Assembly: GCA_050950465.1 (NCBI GenBank)
Contig: JBMNHQ010000001.1
Span: 248,001 to 312,000 of the forward strand
DNA from: CAZRIZ01 sp050950465
Lineage (GTDB): Bacteria; Patescibacteriota; Saccharimonadia; Saccharimonadales; Saccharimonadaceae
Direction: 5' to 3'
Length of the DNA stretch: 64,000 bases
Of the stretch, positions 41,233 through 50,130 are shown in pieces. Position 1 is the stretch's first letter. Each line of letters starts with the position of its first letter. The position numbers and the translations under genes were made by a program. Under the pieces are notes generated by a model. It made no database searches. It was not told where the DNA came from and was given only the letters and a program-made list of their open reading frames with translations.

Positions 41233-42264
41233 TTAAAACAGGCCGCGCTGTGGGTGAGGTTCAAGCGTGAATGGATTAACAGGTTCGCTATATTGACTAA
41301 TGAAGTAGCCAGCCGTAGCAATCATAGTGGCGTTATCGGTGCAGTAGCGCATCTCAGGATAGGTGAGGCGAGCACCAAATGCCTCACTGAAACGTTGCCT
41401 TAAAAGCTGATTGGCTGCTACACCACCAGCTAGGCAAATTGATTCTGGTGTAAATTTTTCATTTGCGACGATGGTCTTATCTAATAAAATTTCCACCGCG
41501 GTAGCTTGAAAACTGGCAGCTAAATCAGCTTGGTCTTGTTTAGAAAGTAGGGGAGCAATTTGATGTGATGGGAAGGCATAATCTTTACCAACCAGTTCTT
41601 GAGCAGTACGCAAAACCGCAGTTTTAATGCCAGAAAAGCTGAAATCATATGGCTCAGAAAGTCTTGGTTTGGTAAATTTGAAACGTTTTGAATCGCCTTG
41701 TTTAGCCACTCGGCTAATGGCTGGACCACCAGGGTAGGGGAGGCCGATAATTTTTGCTACCTTGTCAAACGCTTCACCAACGGCATCGTCTTGTGTTTGC
41801 CCGATTATGGCGTAAACACTATGTGATCTAAAAAGCATCAATTGAGTGTGTCCACCACTAACTACGAGAGTTAGGCAGGGAAACTTAGGTGGTTTTTTGC
41901 CCAAAAAATTAGCGTAGAAATGTCCCAAGATGTGATGAACTGAATAGAGTGGTTTGCCTTTGATAATCGCCAAGGTGCGCGCTACGAGTGTGCCAATCAT
42001 CAGCGAGCCAATCAGTCCTGGTCCGCTAGCTACTGCGATAGCGTCAATCTCTCCCCAGGTTAAATTAGCCTCTGCGAGAGCCTGATTGATGATTGGATTA
42101 ATCACTTCTAAATGTGAGCGCGCCGCCACTTCAGGAATCACACCCCCATACTTGGCATGTAAGTCAATTTGTGAACTTACGACATTAGATAAAACCGTTC
42201 GGCCGCCCTTAACTACTGCCGCTGCTGTTTCATCACAACTGGTCTCAATTCCTAAAACATTCAT
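41233..42264 (-). CDS. tsaD: tRNA N6-threonylcarbamoyladenosine synthase subunit TsaD
   Basis: This encodes 343 residues, normal length. The start is MNVLGIETSCDETAAAVV. It has the ASKHA ATPase pattern with VASGPGLIGSLMIG, the metal-binding HHILGH (~110), CLTLVVSGGHTQLML, DDAVGEAFDKVAKIIGLPYPGGP and CLAGGVAANQLLR near the end, then CTDNATMIATAGY. TsaD forms the t6A modification at A37 of ANN-decoding tRNAs in the cytoplasm. The partners TsaB/TsaE/TsaC are not in this window. It is divergent from the surface-protein module at 42362. Confidence 0.95.
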   Translation of the reverse strand: MNVLGIETSCDETAAAVVKGGRTVLSNVVSSQIDLHAKYGGVIPEVAARSHLEVINPIINQALAEANLTWGEIDAIAVASGPGLIGSLMIGTLVARTLAIIKGKPLYSVHHILGHFYANFLGKKPPKFPCLTLVVSGGHTQLMLFRSHSVYAIIGQTQDDAVGEAFDKVAKIIGLPYPGGPAISRVAKQGDSKRFKFTKPRLSEPYDFSFSGIKTAVLRTAQELVGKDYAFPSHQIAPLLSKQDQADLAASFQATAVEILLDKTIVANEKFTPESICLAGGVAANQLLRQRFSEAFGARLTYPEMRYCTDNATMIATAGYFISQYSEPVNPFTLEPHPQRGLF

Positions 42265-42361
42265 ACGACTTATTTTAGCATGACAGTTAGAGATAGTTTT
42301 TAATAACGCTTATGATATCATAGTAAGTGTCAATAGTCTTGTTTAGTGCAGGAGATAAGTT

Positions 42362-42886
42362 ATGAATAGTGATACAAAAAATGCCGTTTCTGTAAAACAT
42401 GAAAGGAAAAATCGAGATAAAAATAGGGCTAAGCTTAATGTATCAGTGGTTTTACCTTGGGGTCTGTTAATCTTGTCCTTGATAGTTATGATTGTTTTTA
42501 ATACCCAAAAACCAGCCAGAATAGAGAATGGTAATCGGGTATGCACTGAAGACATTATTAGTAAATACAATGAAATTAATTCTATGCCTGAAGGCGAGGG
42601 AAAATCGGCTGAATACAAAACTTTAATGGAAAAGATTAATTCCATTAAAGGTTCTGAAAATGATCCGACGTGTGTATACATAAGTGTCAGAAGGCTTTTT
42701 AGTGACAAGAATTACGACAAGGCGTTTTTTGAGGCGGAGAGGCTAGGTAGTTTATATAAAAAGGGTCTTATAGTCGATAGTCGCAAGATGTCCGTAACAG
42801 ATTTAGATAGTTTGAAGAGTAATATCATGATGTTTAAGGCGATTGAAACAGAAAATAATCCGACGGGAGATAAAGTGCTGGAGTAG
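42362..42886 (+). CDS. Single-TM protein of the surface module, copy A
   Basis: This encodes 174 residues. A basic cytoplasmic N-terminus (~1-32) precedes one membrane helix (VVLPWGLLILSLIVMIVFNT) and an extracytoplasmic helical domain of ~120 residues with two Cys (VCTEDIISKYNEI and PTCVYISVRRLF). The paralogue at 46463 has the same layout and a similar C-x-x-D-I-I-x-x-Y-N and C-x-Y-I spacing. It is paired with the giant gene 7 nt downstream, so it may anchor, chaperone or secrete that protein (inference). An AGGAG site is 8 nt before the ATG. No known family. Confidence 0.7.
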   Translation: MNSDTKNAVSVKHERKNRDKNRAKLNVSVVLPWGLLILSLIVMIVFNTQKPARIENGNRVCTEDIISKYNEINSMPEGEGKSAEYKTLMEKINSIKGSENDPTCVYISVRRLFSDKNYDKAFFEAERLGSLYKKGLIVDSRKMSVTDLDSLKSNIMMFKAIETENNPTGDKVLE

Positions 42887-42893
42887 CAAGGTC

Positions 42894-45800
42894 ATGATGC
42901 GAATTGACAAACCAGTTAAACCGCCAACTTTTTTAAGAATTCTTCTTTTAGTTATTATATTTAATCTTCTTTTAGTTGGAGGTATATCTCGAGCGGATGA
43001 TTGTAGCGGTTATTTCTTTAGTCGAAATCCTGCTTACGTTAGTTGGGGTACGGACTGTATTCCTGATTATGTACAAGACCAAGCTGTCTCTCCGTGTAAA
43101 AATAGCAATGGACAAACCACTGCCTTACAGTCTGTCGCTTGGCTAAAACCGATGGCCAGCTATGATCCATGGGAAAAGGTCACGCAAATAACATCTGGTG
43201 ATGTTGTGGATGGAAAAGCCGATTTAGTGATTTATTTAACTAGATATACTTGCACGACGAGCGATTGTAGTCCAAAGGGGTGTAGTGATGCTGGTAAACG
43301 GGCTGGCACTGGTGGTAGTTATTTCTGGCCAAGAAGCTGGAATCTCAAATTCAGAGGTGGTGGGTGGACAAAGGATTGTGGGCGATTGTATGACTCACGC
43401 GATCGAGTTCACGAGTTTCTTAAGTTTGACTTTGATTACGACGATAGCTCTAGTAGCGACAGGACAGTCGCTAATCAAGTGCACGGTTATAGAGGTGATA
43501 ACAATGGAGCGGGAACTTTCTCTGGGTGGAATCGAGACGGGATAAATTCTTGGACAGGTGGAATTAAACTTAATATCGCTCAGTTTACAGACTTATGCAT
43601 TAATCAAGGGATAGGATGTACTAAAACTGAAGCTGACGTTTATTCTATTCCAATAGCAACAGTTATAGACGGCTCAAATCGAGTCTGTAAAAATGGTAAA
43701 ACTATTTATACTAATCTCGGCATCAAACTACCAATATATACGGAACCAGCGGCTACGGCGGTTGGTAGCAGTCTAGTAAATGGCAAGAGTTATGCTGAGG
43801 TTTATCCTGGTGATGAAATTAGATTTAAACACAATGTCGTGGCTAACTACATAGGGGACGACCCTAATGAATCGATCCTCTTTAAATATAAGCTTTTGTA
43901 TGAAGATAATTCACATATTGTTGATAGTATAGTTGATGGTGGCCAAGAGGCTTGGCGCTCACTCCCAAGTAGCGTTAGTATGTCTAATCCAGAGGCTTCG
44001 TCGGGCGATGTTTTTGAACCTAATAAACCTTATATAGCTAAAGCTTCTGATATAAATAAAACTATTTGTCGAAAAGTTGGTTGGTGGATAGATGATAATG
44101 GCGACTATCTAGGATACTCTGAGCCGGCTTGCGTGAAAGTCATTGAGCCACCCTGTAATTATAAGATAGACACCTCTGTCAAGGGGCCAGGCGAGATTGT
44201 GGTCAATCGTTATAATCAGCCGAATCTCGGTGGTAAATTTACTCACAAGTTGGATTATAATATTACTAGCACAGAGATTAACCATAAGTGTAATATCTCT
44301 GGTAATTTTGATGCTTGGGTGCAACCTGGTGACAAGCAGCGACTTCTAAATTTGGCTGGAAGGCTACCAGAGACCAAAAATAATAAGAGCCCTCACTACA
44401 CAAAGTCTTTCGACGATCCTCTGAAGTGGACTGGCTTTAAACGCACGACTCGGGCTGGAATTAGATATTGTGAACATAACCAAGCAATGTCTACTAACAA
44501 CTATTCCCAACAGACCAAAATTTGGCCCCAAGCGTCGGATTGCGCTGTAGCTAGGCGAGATAACTACAGCCTTGATCTATCATGTAACCCAATCATTAAC
44601 GGAAAAGAAGTTGCTAACAACGTAGTTCAACCGGGCTTTTCGATAAAATTTCAACACAACATCAAGGCCAGTAAGGCTTTAACAGACAAGTTTAGGGTTA
44701 GTCTACAGCAGGCTGTTGTTAATATAAACACCAATCCGAATAATGGCTCAGTTCAGGGATCGGTTAATGGTGTAGATGTTTATCCGTATTATTTCCAGAC
44801 TGACATAACAGGTGCTGGTGAGCGACGTGATGATTTGTGGTGGAATAAAGATGGCGAGGTTGGGACTGTAAAAGCGAACAACAGTCACTTGGACCAACGA
44901 ATTTGCCAGCGTTTGGTGACTAAAGAGTTGGCTGATTTAGGTAACACTGGTGGTAATCAAGCTGGTGGATGGTGCTGTGCTCTTGTCCCTTACCAATATA
45001 AGCTCACTCCTAGTATTAGGGTTAATGATGAGACTGCTGGTACTCCAGTTATTCCGGGGGCTATTATACCAATCACTGGTTCGGTTAATAATTCTGGTCC
45101 CACTAGATCTAGAAACGTAAATTGGGTTCTGTCAAAATTCATCTTAGAGCCCGGTCAAACTACAAAGGATCCTGGCAATGGTCGTAACTATGAGGATGCC
45201 GGTCAGTTAATTACCAGTTTAAGCCCTAGTCAATTCTTCAACCATCGTGGTTATGAATCGCGGCAAAGTGACAGTAGGGTATTTGACCTAGGTGATGCGC
45301 TCAATTTTGTCGCTGACACATTTACTATTCCGAGTACTGCTAAGATTGGTGAAAAGTATTGTTTCTCACTTTCGGTGCAGCCCTATAGTGCTACTTACCC
45401 AGTTGGTGCTGATGATAGTCACTGGCGTCATGCCCAACCTATTTGTGTCGTTGTCTCAAAGCGCCCAACCGCTCAAGTTCATGGTGCTGGCCTCATTTTG
45501 CCTAATGGATCGACTAAGGGTTACAAAACCACTTACCCAGCGGATGGCGCTACCTACGGCAGCTGGATGGAATACGATATCCTGTCCGGCAACCTCACCA
45601 CACCAGCTGACGAATTCGTTGCTTCCAACGCTGGCCATCTCATCAACTTTGGCACAGCCTCAAAGGACAAATGGCATCAGCTTACCTTTGCTAACACACC
45701 AATTTATGGTAAGTTTGGCACTAACTTACCAGCCAACCGTGCCCAATCTCTATTTAGCTATTATTCTGGTATAGCTAAAACTAGCGCTAACACTATAGCT

Positions 45801-46370
45801 AAACCAGCTGGAGATGTTATTCTTCATAACTTGAGTTATCCAGGTACGATTCATTATATGAGTAACACAGGTGGCACCCTCACTCTGTCTGGTCAATTAC
45901 CAAACTACAAATCTCTCATAGTCATCCAAGATGGCGGTAATGTCGTAATCAATGGCAATATAACCTACCAGAATCAAGGCGGTTTCTCTAAAGCTTCTGA
46001 CTTCTCTCAACTTATCATCATTGTTCGTAATGGCAACATCATTATTAATGAAAACGTCACTCAGGTTGATGCTTGGTTAGTTGCTACTGGCAACAACCCT
46101 AACCGAGGCCGACTCAAAACCTGCAACAAGACCGATGACAAGGTTAGCATGCATGACTGCGTCGAGCTATTGACAGTTAACGGTCCAGTCATCGTTGATT
46201 ATGTCGACTTATTACGCACTCGTGGCAATGACGTAGCTAATAACACCCTAGGCCAACCAGCTGAAGTCTTTAATTTCCGTCCCGATTCTTATCTCTGGGC
46301 CATTGGACGTAGCCCAGAGCTACCAGTCTTTGAAACCATCCATACTAAAGACCTACCTCCGAGGTATTAG
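42894..46370 (+). CDS. Giant secreted Ig-like surface protein, copy A
   Basis: This encodes 1158 residues from the ATG at 42894 (AAGG/GGAG just upstream). The signal peptide is FLRILLLVIIFNLLLVGGISRA. The mature part is Cys-containing and beta-rich. A recurring unit ends in I-C-R-x-x-x-W...C-V (KTICRKVGWWI...PACVKVIEP). A conserved segment follows at ~700-870 (YKLTPSIRVNDE...PGAIIPITGSVNN...FFNHRGYESRQSDSRVFD). The C-terminal ~270 residues are a beta-helix-like domain (GGTLTLSGQL, DGGNVVINGNITYQ, NGNIIINENVTQVDAW). There is no LPXTG or C-terminal membrane anchor. Probably an adhesin or surface-layer component. Its last 271 residues equal those of copy B. Confidence 0.75.
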   Translation: MMRIDKPVKPPTFLRILLLVIIFNLLLVGGISRADDCSGYFFSRNPAYVSWGTDCIPDYVQDQAVSPCKNSNGQTTALQSVAWLKPMASYDPWEKVTQITSGDVVDGKADLVIYLTRYTCTTSDCSPKGCSDAGKRAGTGGSYFWPRSWNLKFRGGGWTKDCGRLYDSRDRVHEFLKFDFDYDDSSSSDRTVANQVHGYRGDNNGAGTFSGWNRDGINSWTGGIKLNIAQFTDLCINQGIGCTKTEADVYSIPIATVIDGSNRVCKNGKTIYTNLGIKLPIYTEPAATAVGSSLVNGKSYAEVYPGDEIRFKHNVVANYIGDDPNESILFKYKLLYEDNSHIVDSIVDGGQEAWRSLPSSVSMSNPEASSGDVFEPNKPYIAKASDINKTICRKVGWWIDDNGDYLGYSEPACVKVIEPPCNYKIDTSVKGPGEIVVNRYNQPNLGGKFTHKLDYNITSTEINHKCNISGNFDAWVQPGDKQRLLNLAGRLPETKNNKSPHYTKSFDDPLKWTGFKRTTRAGIRYCEHNQAMSTNNYSQQTKIWPQASDCAVARRDNYSLDLSCNPIINGKEVANNVVQPGFSIKFQHNIKASKALTDKFRVSLQQAVVNINTNPNNGSVQGSVNGVDVYPYYFQTDITGAGERRDDLWWNKDGEVGTVKANNSHLDQRICQRLVTKELADLGNTGGNQAGGWCCALVPYQYKLTPSIRVNDETAGTPVIPGAIIPITGSVNNSGPTRSRNVNWVLSKFILEPGQTTKDPGNGRNYEDAGQLITSLSPSQFFNHRGYESRQSDSRVFDLGDALNFVADTFTIPSTAKIGEKYCFSLSVQPYSATYPVGADDSHWRHAQPICVVVSKRPTAQVHGAGLILPNGSTKGYKTTYPADGATYGSWMEYDILSGNLTTPADEFVASNAGHLINFGTASKDKWHQLTFANTPIYGKFGTNLPANRAQSLFSYYSGIAKTSANTIAKPAGDVILHNLSYPGTIHYMSNTGGTLTLSGQLPNYKSLIVIQDGGNVVINGNITYQNQGGFSKASDFSQLIIIVRNGNIIINENVTQVDAWLVATGNNPNRGRLKTCNKTDDKVSMHDCVELLTVNGPVIVDYVDLLRTRGNDVANNTLGQPAEVFNFRPDSYLWAIGRSPELPVFETIHTKDLPPRY
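45555..46368 (+). repeat. 814-bp identical block, copy A
   Basis: Identical, as far as I can read, to 49315-50128 (offset 3760). It spans the C-terminal domain of the giant proteins and ends inside the stop codon region, after which the sequences differ at once (TAG versus TGA). Upstream identity is patchy, with matching runs such as 45317-45380 separated by diverged sequence. Confidence 0.9.
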
Positions 46371-46427
46371 GAATATAAGGTGGCATTCCTTAGCCAATCA
46401 CCATGTTGTTAATGGTTATATTGCTTG

Positions 46428-46436
46428 TGGTATAAT
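46428..46436 (+). promoter_or_regulatory. Extended -10 promoter of surface module copy B
   Basis: TGGTATAAT (TATAAT at 46431-46436) precedes the ATG at 46463, with GGAG at 46453-46456. The -35 region is weak. Confidence 0.5.
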
Positions 46437-46462
46437 TTGGATAATTATGTTTGGAGTAAGAT

Positions 46463-46972
46463 ATGTCATTAAAAAATGGTTCTAGCAAAAACCAATCAGT
46501 ACCTTCTAAGCGTAAAAGAACAGCCATTGTGACGACGGCACTATTATTGGCGGCTGTTATCTTGATTGTATTGATTGCAAATGGAGTAATTAAGTTGTCA
46601 GGTGGTGAAACAGCTAAAGAAACTAAGCCTTGTGGTAATGACATAATAAAGACTTATAATGATACTAGAATCGCACTGGCTGGAGCTGGAACTTGGCCGG
46701 CAGAGTTAGTGAAATTAGGAGAAAGAATTCGTCGAATTGAGAATCATGAGGATGATATTGATTGCGCGTACATACTAATGCAAGATTCTATGGAAAGACG
46801 TCGGTGGTCAGTTGCATATTATTATTTGTCAATTATAAAGGACAAAATGGCCAGCTCCTCTAATGATAAAGTTTCAGAGAAGCTAACTACTTTAACTCCA
46901 AAACAACTCGAAGATTATCTTGACTACGCCTTTCTGATGGATGAAGATTCAGATGCTGAAGGAGGAAAATAA
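46463..46972 (+). CDS. Single-TM protein of the surface module, copy B
   Basis: This encodes 169 residues. The basic N-terminus (KNGSSKNQSVPSKRKR) is followed by a membrane helix (AIVTTALLLAAVILIVLIANGVI) and an external helical domain with PCGNDIIKTYNDTR and IDCAYILMQDSM, matching the two-Cys pattern of the paralogue at 42362. Sequence identity between the two is low although the layout is the same, in contrast with the identical ends of their partner genes. It lies 2 nt before the giant gene copy B. Function unknown. Confidence 0.7.
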   Translation: MSLKNGSSKNQSVPSKRKRTAIVTTALLLAAVILIVLIANGVIKLSGGETAKETKPCGNDIIKTYNDTRIALAGAGTWPAELVKLGERIRRIENHEDDIDCAYILMQDSMERRRWSVAYYYLSIIKDKMASSSNDKVSEKLTTLTPKQLEDYLDYAFLMDEDSDAEGGK

Positions 46973-46974
46973 TT

Positions 46975-49900
46975 ATGTCGAAATTGAAAATCGATTTTCT
47001 AAACACTATGTCGTGGCAACTTAAGGCATTAATGTTCTTTGTGCTTGTTGCGCTATTCTCCTTTGTTAATCCAGGCGGGCTTATTACCTTAGCTTGTAGT
47101 GATCCTGCGCCGTCATCTATTACAAATGATAGTTGCCCTAGTTGGTGCGGCTCTCGTTGTGGTCGGGTTTGGGTTAATAATGCTGGTGTTGCAAATTCGT
47201 CTACAGTCAGTATAAACTCCTCTTCTGGGACGACTACAGTTAGTGCCTACGGTGTGGTTAATACTTGTACAAAGACTATCAGCAACTGGTCAAATTCGAC
47301 TAGAATTAGTTCAACTGATTCAGACCCCATTTTGCTTGGTACAGTTGCTAGCATTGCTCGTGCTCCAGTCAGCTCAAAACCGGCATTTGGTTGCCCTAAC
47401 GGAGCATATTCTGGATTCTCGATTGATAACGCTAAGGCATATAGCAAATGCAGTGGTGCCAGTTGTAATATAACGATTAATTACATTTCTTACTGGGAGC
47501 AAAGCTCTAATCCTGGTTATCACTCTAGTACTGTTTCTGTGGTTATACCACCGCCACCAGTTGGTGTCTTGCGGGTTAATGGTGGTACTACAGCTTCTTA
47601 TACTCGACTATTACCTGGTGATAAAATAACTTTCAGACATACTGGCTCGGCTACGTGTACCGGTGGTGATTGTACAAAGAGTATTTTATTCTATACCCAG
47701 TCTAGCCCAAGCAATGCTGTTGGGAGTATTACGTATAGCGGCGATCAGGGTTCTAAATTAATGAACCCAAACTATAATGATGAGGTTTACACAATTACAA
47801 GTGCAGACTTGGGTGGCAAAGTGTGTCGTAATATAAGCTGGAGCGTTGACGGTGGTGAGAGAAAAAATGGAGAATCTGAGTGTGTAAATATACCTAAGCC
47901 CACCCTCAAAGTTTCTTCCAATTCAAGTAACAACAGGTTTAAAGATAGCGGTATTTATCCCGGCGAAATAGTCACCTTCACCCACACAGCCTCGGCTACC
48001 TGTGTGAACGGTTGTAATAATACACTTTCGTTTACCTCTGGTAATGGCCCAAGCAATTCGATTACGGGTGGTCCAGATTCATCTAAAGAGACGATTAGTT
48101 TCACTTATAGTGATGGCACTGGCACAGTTCCCAAAAAAATGACAAATATTACTGAGACTTACACTGCCAAAGAAGAGGATATTGGTAAGAAGATTTGCCG
48201 CAATCTAAGCTGGAGCAACTCAACTAATGCAATTCCGACAGCTACGGTGGCAGCCAACCATAGTAACCCGTCGGCTGAAAGTTGTGTGACGATTCTGAAG
48301 CCCTATGTTGATCTGACACCAGATACCTCAACTACGAAGACTGGCGCTACGACAGAAGTTGACAAAGCAGCCATCAAACCAGCCGAAAAAGCCACCTTTA
48401 CACATAAATTCAATCTAGTCGGGAAGGGTAACTATTTAGGTAGTATTACGGCAGAATTTAATCCAGTCAGTGGACCAAGTAATACCCGCACAATATCTGA
48501 TTCCAGTAGTGGCAAAAGCTTAACTATATCGTATGGCACACTAACATTAAGTGGCGGAAAGGTGCCAATTGTGACCCGATCAGATAGTGATGATATTACT
48601 GAATCACACACGGCCACTCAAGATGATGTCGGTCACAAAATCTGCCGTAGGATTCAATACGGTCTCAACCCTATTCCTAATTCTAATCAAGTAGAAATAC
48701 TTGGTACATCTAGCGGTCATTCTACTGAGGCTTGTGTTCTAGTTCCTTACCAATACAAACTCACCCCCAGTGTTGTTGTCAACAATGAAAATGCTAACAC
48801 GCCAGTTGTTCCAGGGGCTGTTATACCAATCACTGGTTCGGTTAATAATGCTGGACCGACTAAATCCAAGGATACCCGGTGGGTTCTATCAAGATTTATT
48901 CTAGAGCCAAGTCAAACTTTGGAGAACCCAGGTATTACTGGTCGTAATTACACAGTCGATAGCCAGCTAATCACCAGTTTAAGCCCTAGTCAATTCTTCA
49001 ACCATCGTGGTTATGAATCACAGCAAAGTGATAGCCGAGTATTTGATTTTGGCGACATAAGTAATTTTGTCACTGATACATTTACTATTCCGAGTACTGC
49101 TAAGATTGGTGAAAAGTATTGTTTCTCACTTTCGGTGCAGCCTCATAGTTCTAATTACCCGGCTGGCACTAACGACGATCACTGGCGTCATGCCCGACCT
49201 ATTTGTGTTATTGTTTCGAAACATCCGTTAACTCAAATTCATGGCGCTGGTTTAATCCTACCGCAAGGAGCCACTAAAGGTTATCTGACTATTAATCCTT
49301 CAGATGGTTCCCAATACGGCAGCTGGATGGAATACGATATCCTGTCCGGCAACCTCACCACACCAGCTGACGAATTCGTTGCTTCCAACGCTGGCCATCT
49401 CATCAACTTTGGCACAGCCTCAAAGGACAAATGGCATCAGCTTACCTTTGCTAACACACCAATTTATGGTAAGTTTGGCACTAACTTACCAGCCAACCGT
49501 GCCCAATCTCTATTTAGCTATTATTCTGGTATAGCTAAAACTAGCGCTAACACTATAGCTAAACCAGCTGGAGATGTTATTCTTCATAACTTGAGTTATC
49601 CAGGTACGATTCATTATATGAGTAACACAGGTGGCACCCTCACTCTGTCTGGTCAATTACCAAACTACAAATCTCTCATAGTCATCCAAGATGGCGGTAA
49701 TGTCGTAATCAATGGCAATATAACCTACCAGAATCAAGGCGGTTTCTCTAAAGCTTCTGACTTCTCTCAACTTATCATCATTGTTCGTAATGGCAACATC
49801 ATTATTAATGAAAACGTCACTCAGGTTGATGCTTGGTTAGTTGCTACTGGCAACAACCCTAACCGAGGCCGACTCAAAACCTGCAACAAGACCGATGACA

Positions 49901-50130
49901 AGGTTAGCATGCATGACTGCGTCGAGCTATTGACAGTTAACGGTCCAGTCATCGTTGATTATGTCGACTTATTACGCACTCGTGGCAATGACGTAGCTAA
50001 TAACACCCTAGGCCAACCAGCTGAAGTCTTTAATTTCCGTCCCGATTCTTATCTCTGGGCCATTGGACGTAGCCCAGAGCTACCAGTCTTTGAAACCATC
50101 CATACTAAAGACCTACCTCCGAGGTATTGA
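46975..50130 (+). CDS. Giant secreted Ig-like surface protein, copy B
   Basis: This encodes 1051 residues. GGAGG lies 9 nt before the ATG. The signal peptide is around LKALMFFVLVALFSFVNPGGLITLA. Three Ig-like repeats follow (~195-310, ~310-440, ~440-590). Each starts near PGD/PGE/PAE-x-x-T/F-x-H and closes with K-x-C-R-x-x-x-[WY]...C-V-x-[IV]-[PL], so each can form one disulfide. Then come the YKLTPSVVVNNE...SVNN segment and the C-terminal beta-helix-like domain, the same as in copy A. No cell-wall anchor is seen. The stop TGA overlaps the ATG of murE (TGATG). Confidence 0.75.
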   Translation: MSKLKIDFLNTMSWQLKALMFFVLVALFSFVNPGGLITLACSDPAPSSITNDSCPSWCGSRCGRVWVNNAGVANSSTVSINSSSGTTTVSAYGVVNTCTKTISNWSNSTRISSTDSDPILLGTVASIARAPVSSKPAFGCPNGAYSGFSIDNAKAYSKCSGASCNITINYISYWEQSSNPGYHSSTVSVVIPPPPVGVLRVNGGTTASYTRLLPGDKITFRHTGSATCTGGDCTKSILFYTQSSPSNAVGSITYSGDQGSKLMNPNYNDEVYTITSADLGGKVCRNISWSVDGGERKNGESECVNIPKPTLKVSSNSSNNRFKDSGIYPGEIVTFTHTASATCVNGCNNTLSFTSGNGPSNSITGGPDSSKETISFTYSDGTGTVPKKMTNITETYTAKEEDIGKKICRNLSWSNSTNAIPTATVAANHSNPSAESCVTILKPYVDLTPDTSTTKTGATTEVDKAAIKPAEKATFTHKFNLVGKGNYLGSITAEFNPVSGPSNTRTISDSSSGKSLTISYGTLTLSGGKVPIVTRSDSDDITESHTATQDDVGHKICRRIQYGLNPIPNSNQVEILGTSSGHSTEACVLVPYQYKLTPSVVVNNENANTPVVPGAVIPITGSVNNAGPTKSKDTRWVLSRFILEPSQTLENPGITGRNYTVDSQLITSLSPSQFFNHRGYESQQSDSRVFDFGDISNFVTDTFTIPSTAKIGEKYCFSLSVQPHSSNYPAGTNDDHWRHARPICVIVSKHPLTQIHGAGLILPQGATKGYLTINPSDGSQYGSWMEYDILSGNLTTPADEFVASNAGHLINFGTASKDKWHQLTFANTPIYGKFGTNLPANRAQSLFSYYSGIAKTSANTIAKPAGDVILHNLSYPGTIHYMSNTGGTLTLSGQLPNYKSLIVIQDGGNVVINGNITYQNQGGFSKASDFSQLIIIVRNGNIIINENVTQVDAWLVATGNNPNRGRLKTCNKTDDKVSMHDCVELLTVNGPVIVDYVDLLRTRGNDVANNTLGQPAEVFNFRPDSYLWAIGRSPELPVFETIHTKDLPPRY
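49315..50128 (+). repeat. 814-bp identical block, copy B
   Basis: The partner of 45555-46368. Identity starts at TACGGCAGCTGGATGG and stops at GAGGTATT, just inside the stop codons. Codons within the block look richer in C-ending forms (ATC, ACC, CTC, AAC) than the flanking coding sequence. Confidence 0.9.

Noticed and set aside
45456..45638. Shadow frames on the other strand or frame in the giant surface genes (for example 45292-45774, 49304-49534)
   Set aside because: They are duplicated only because the 814-bp block is duplicated, and they lack start signals. The main frame is long and has domain structure.
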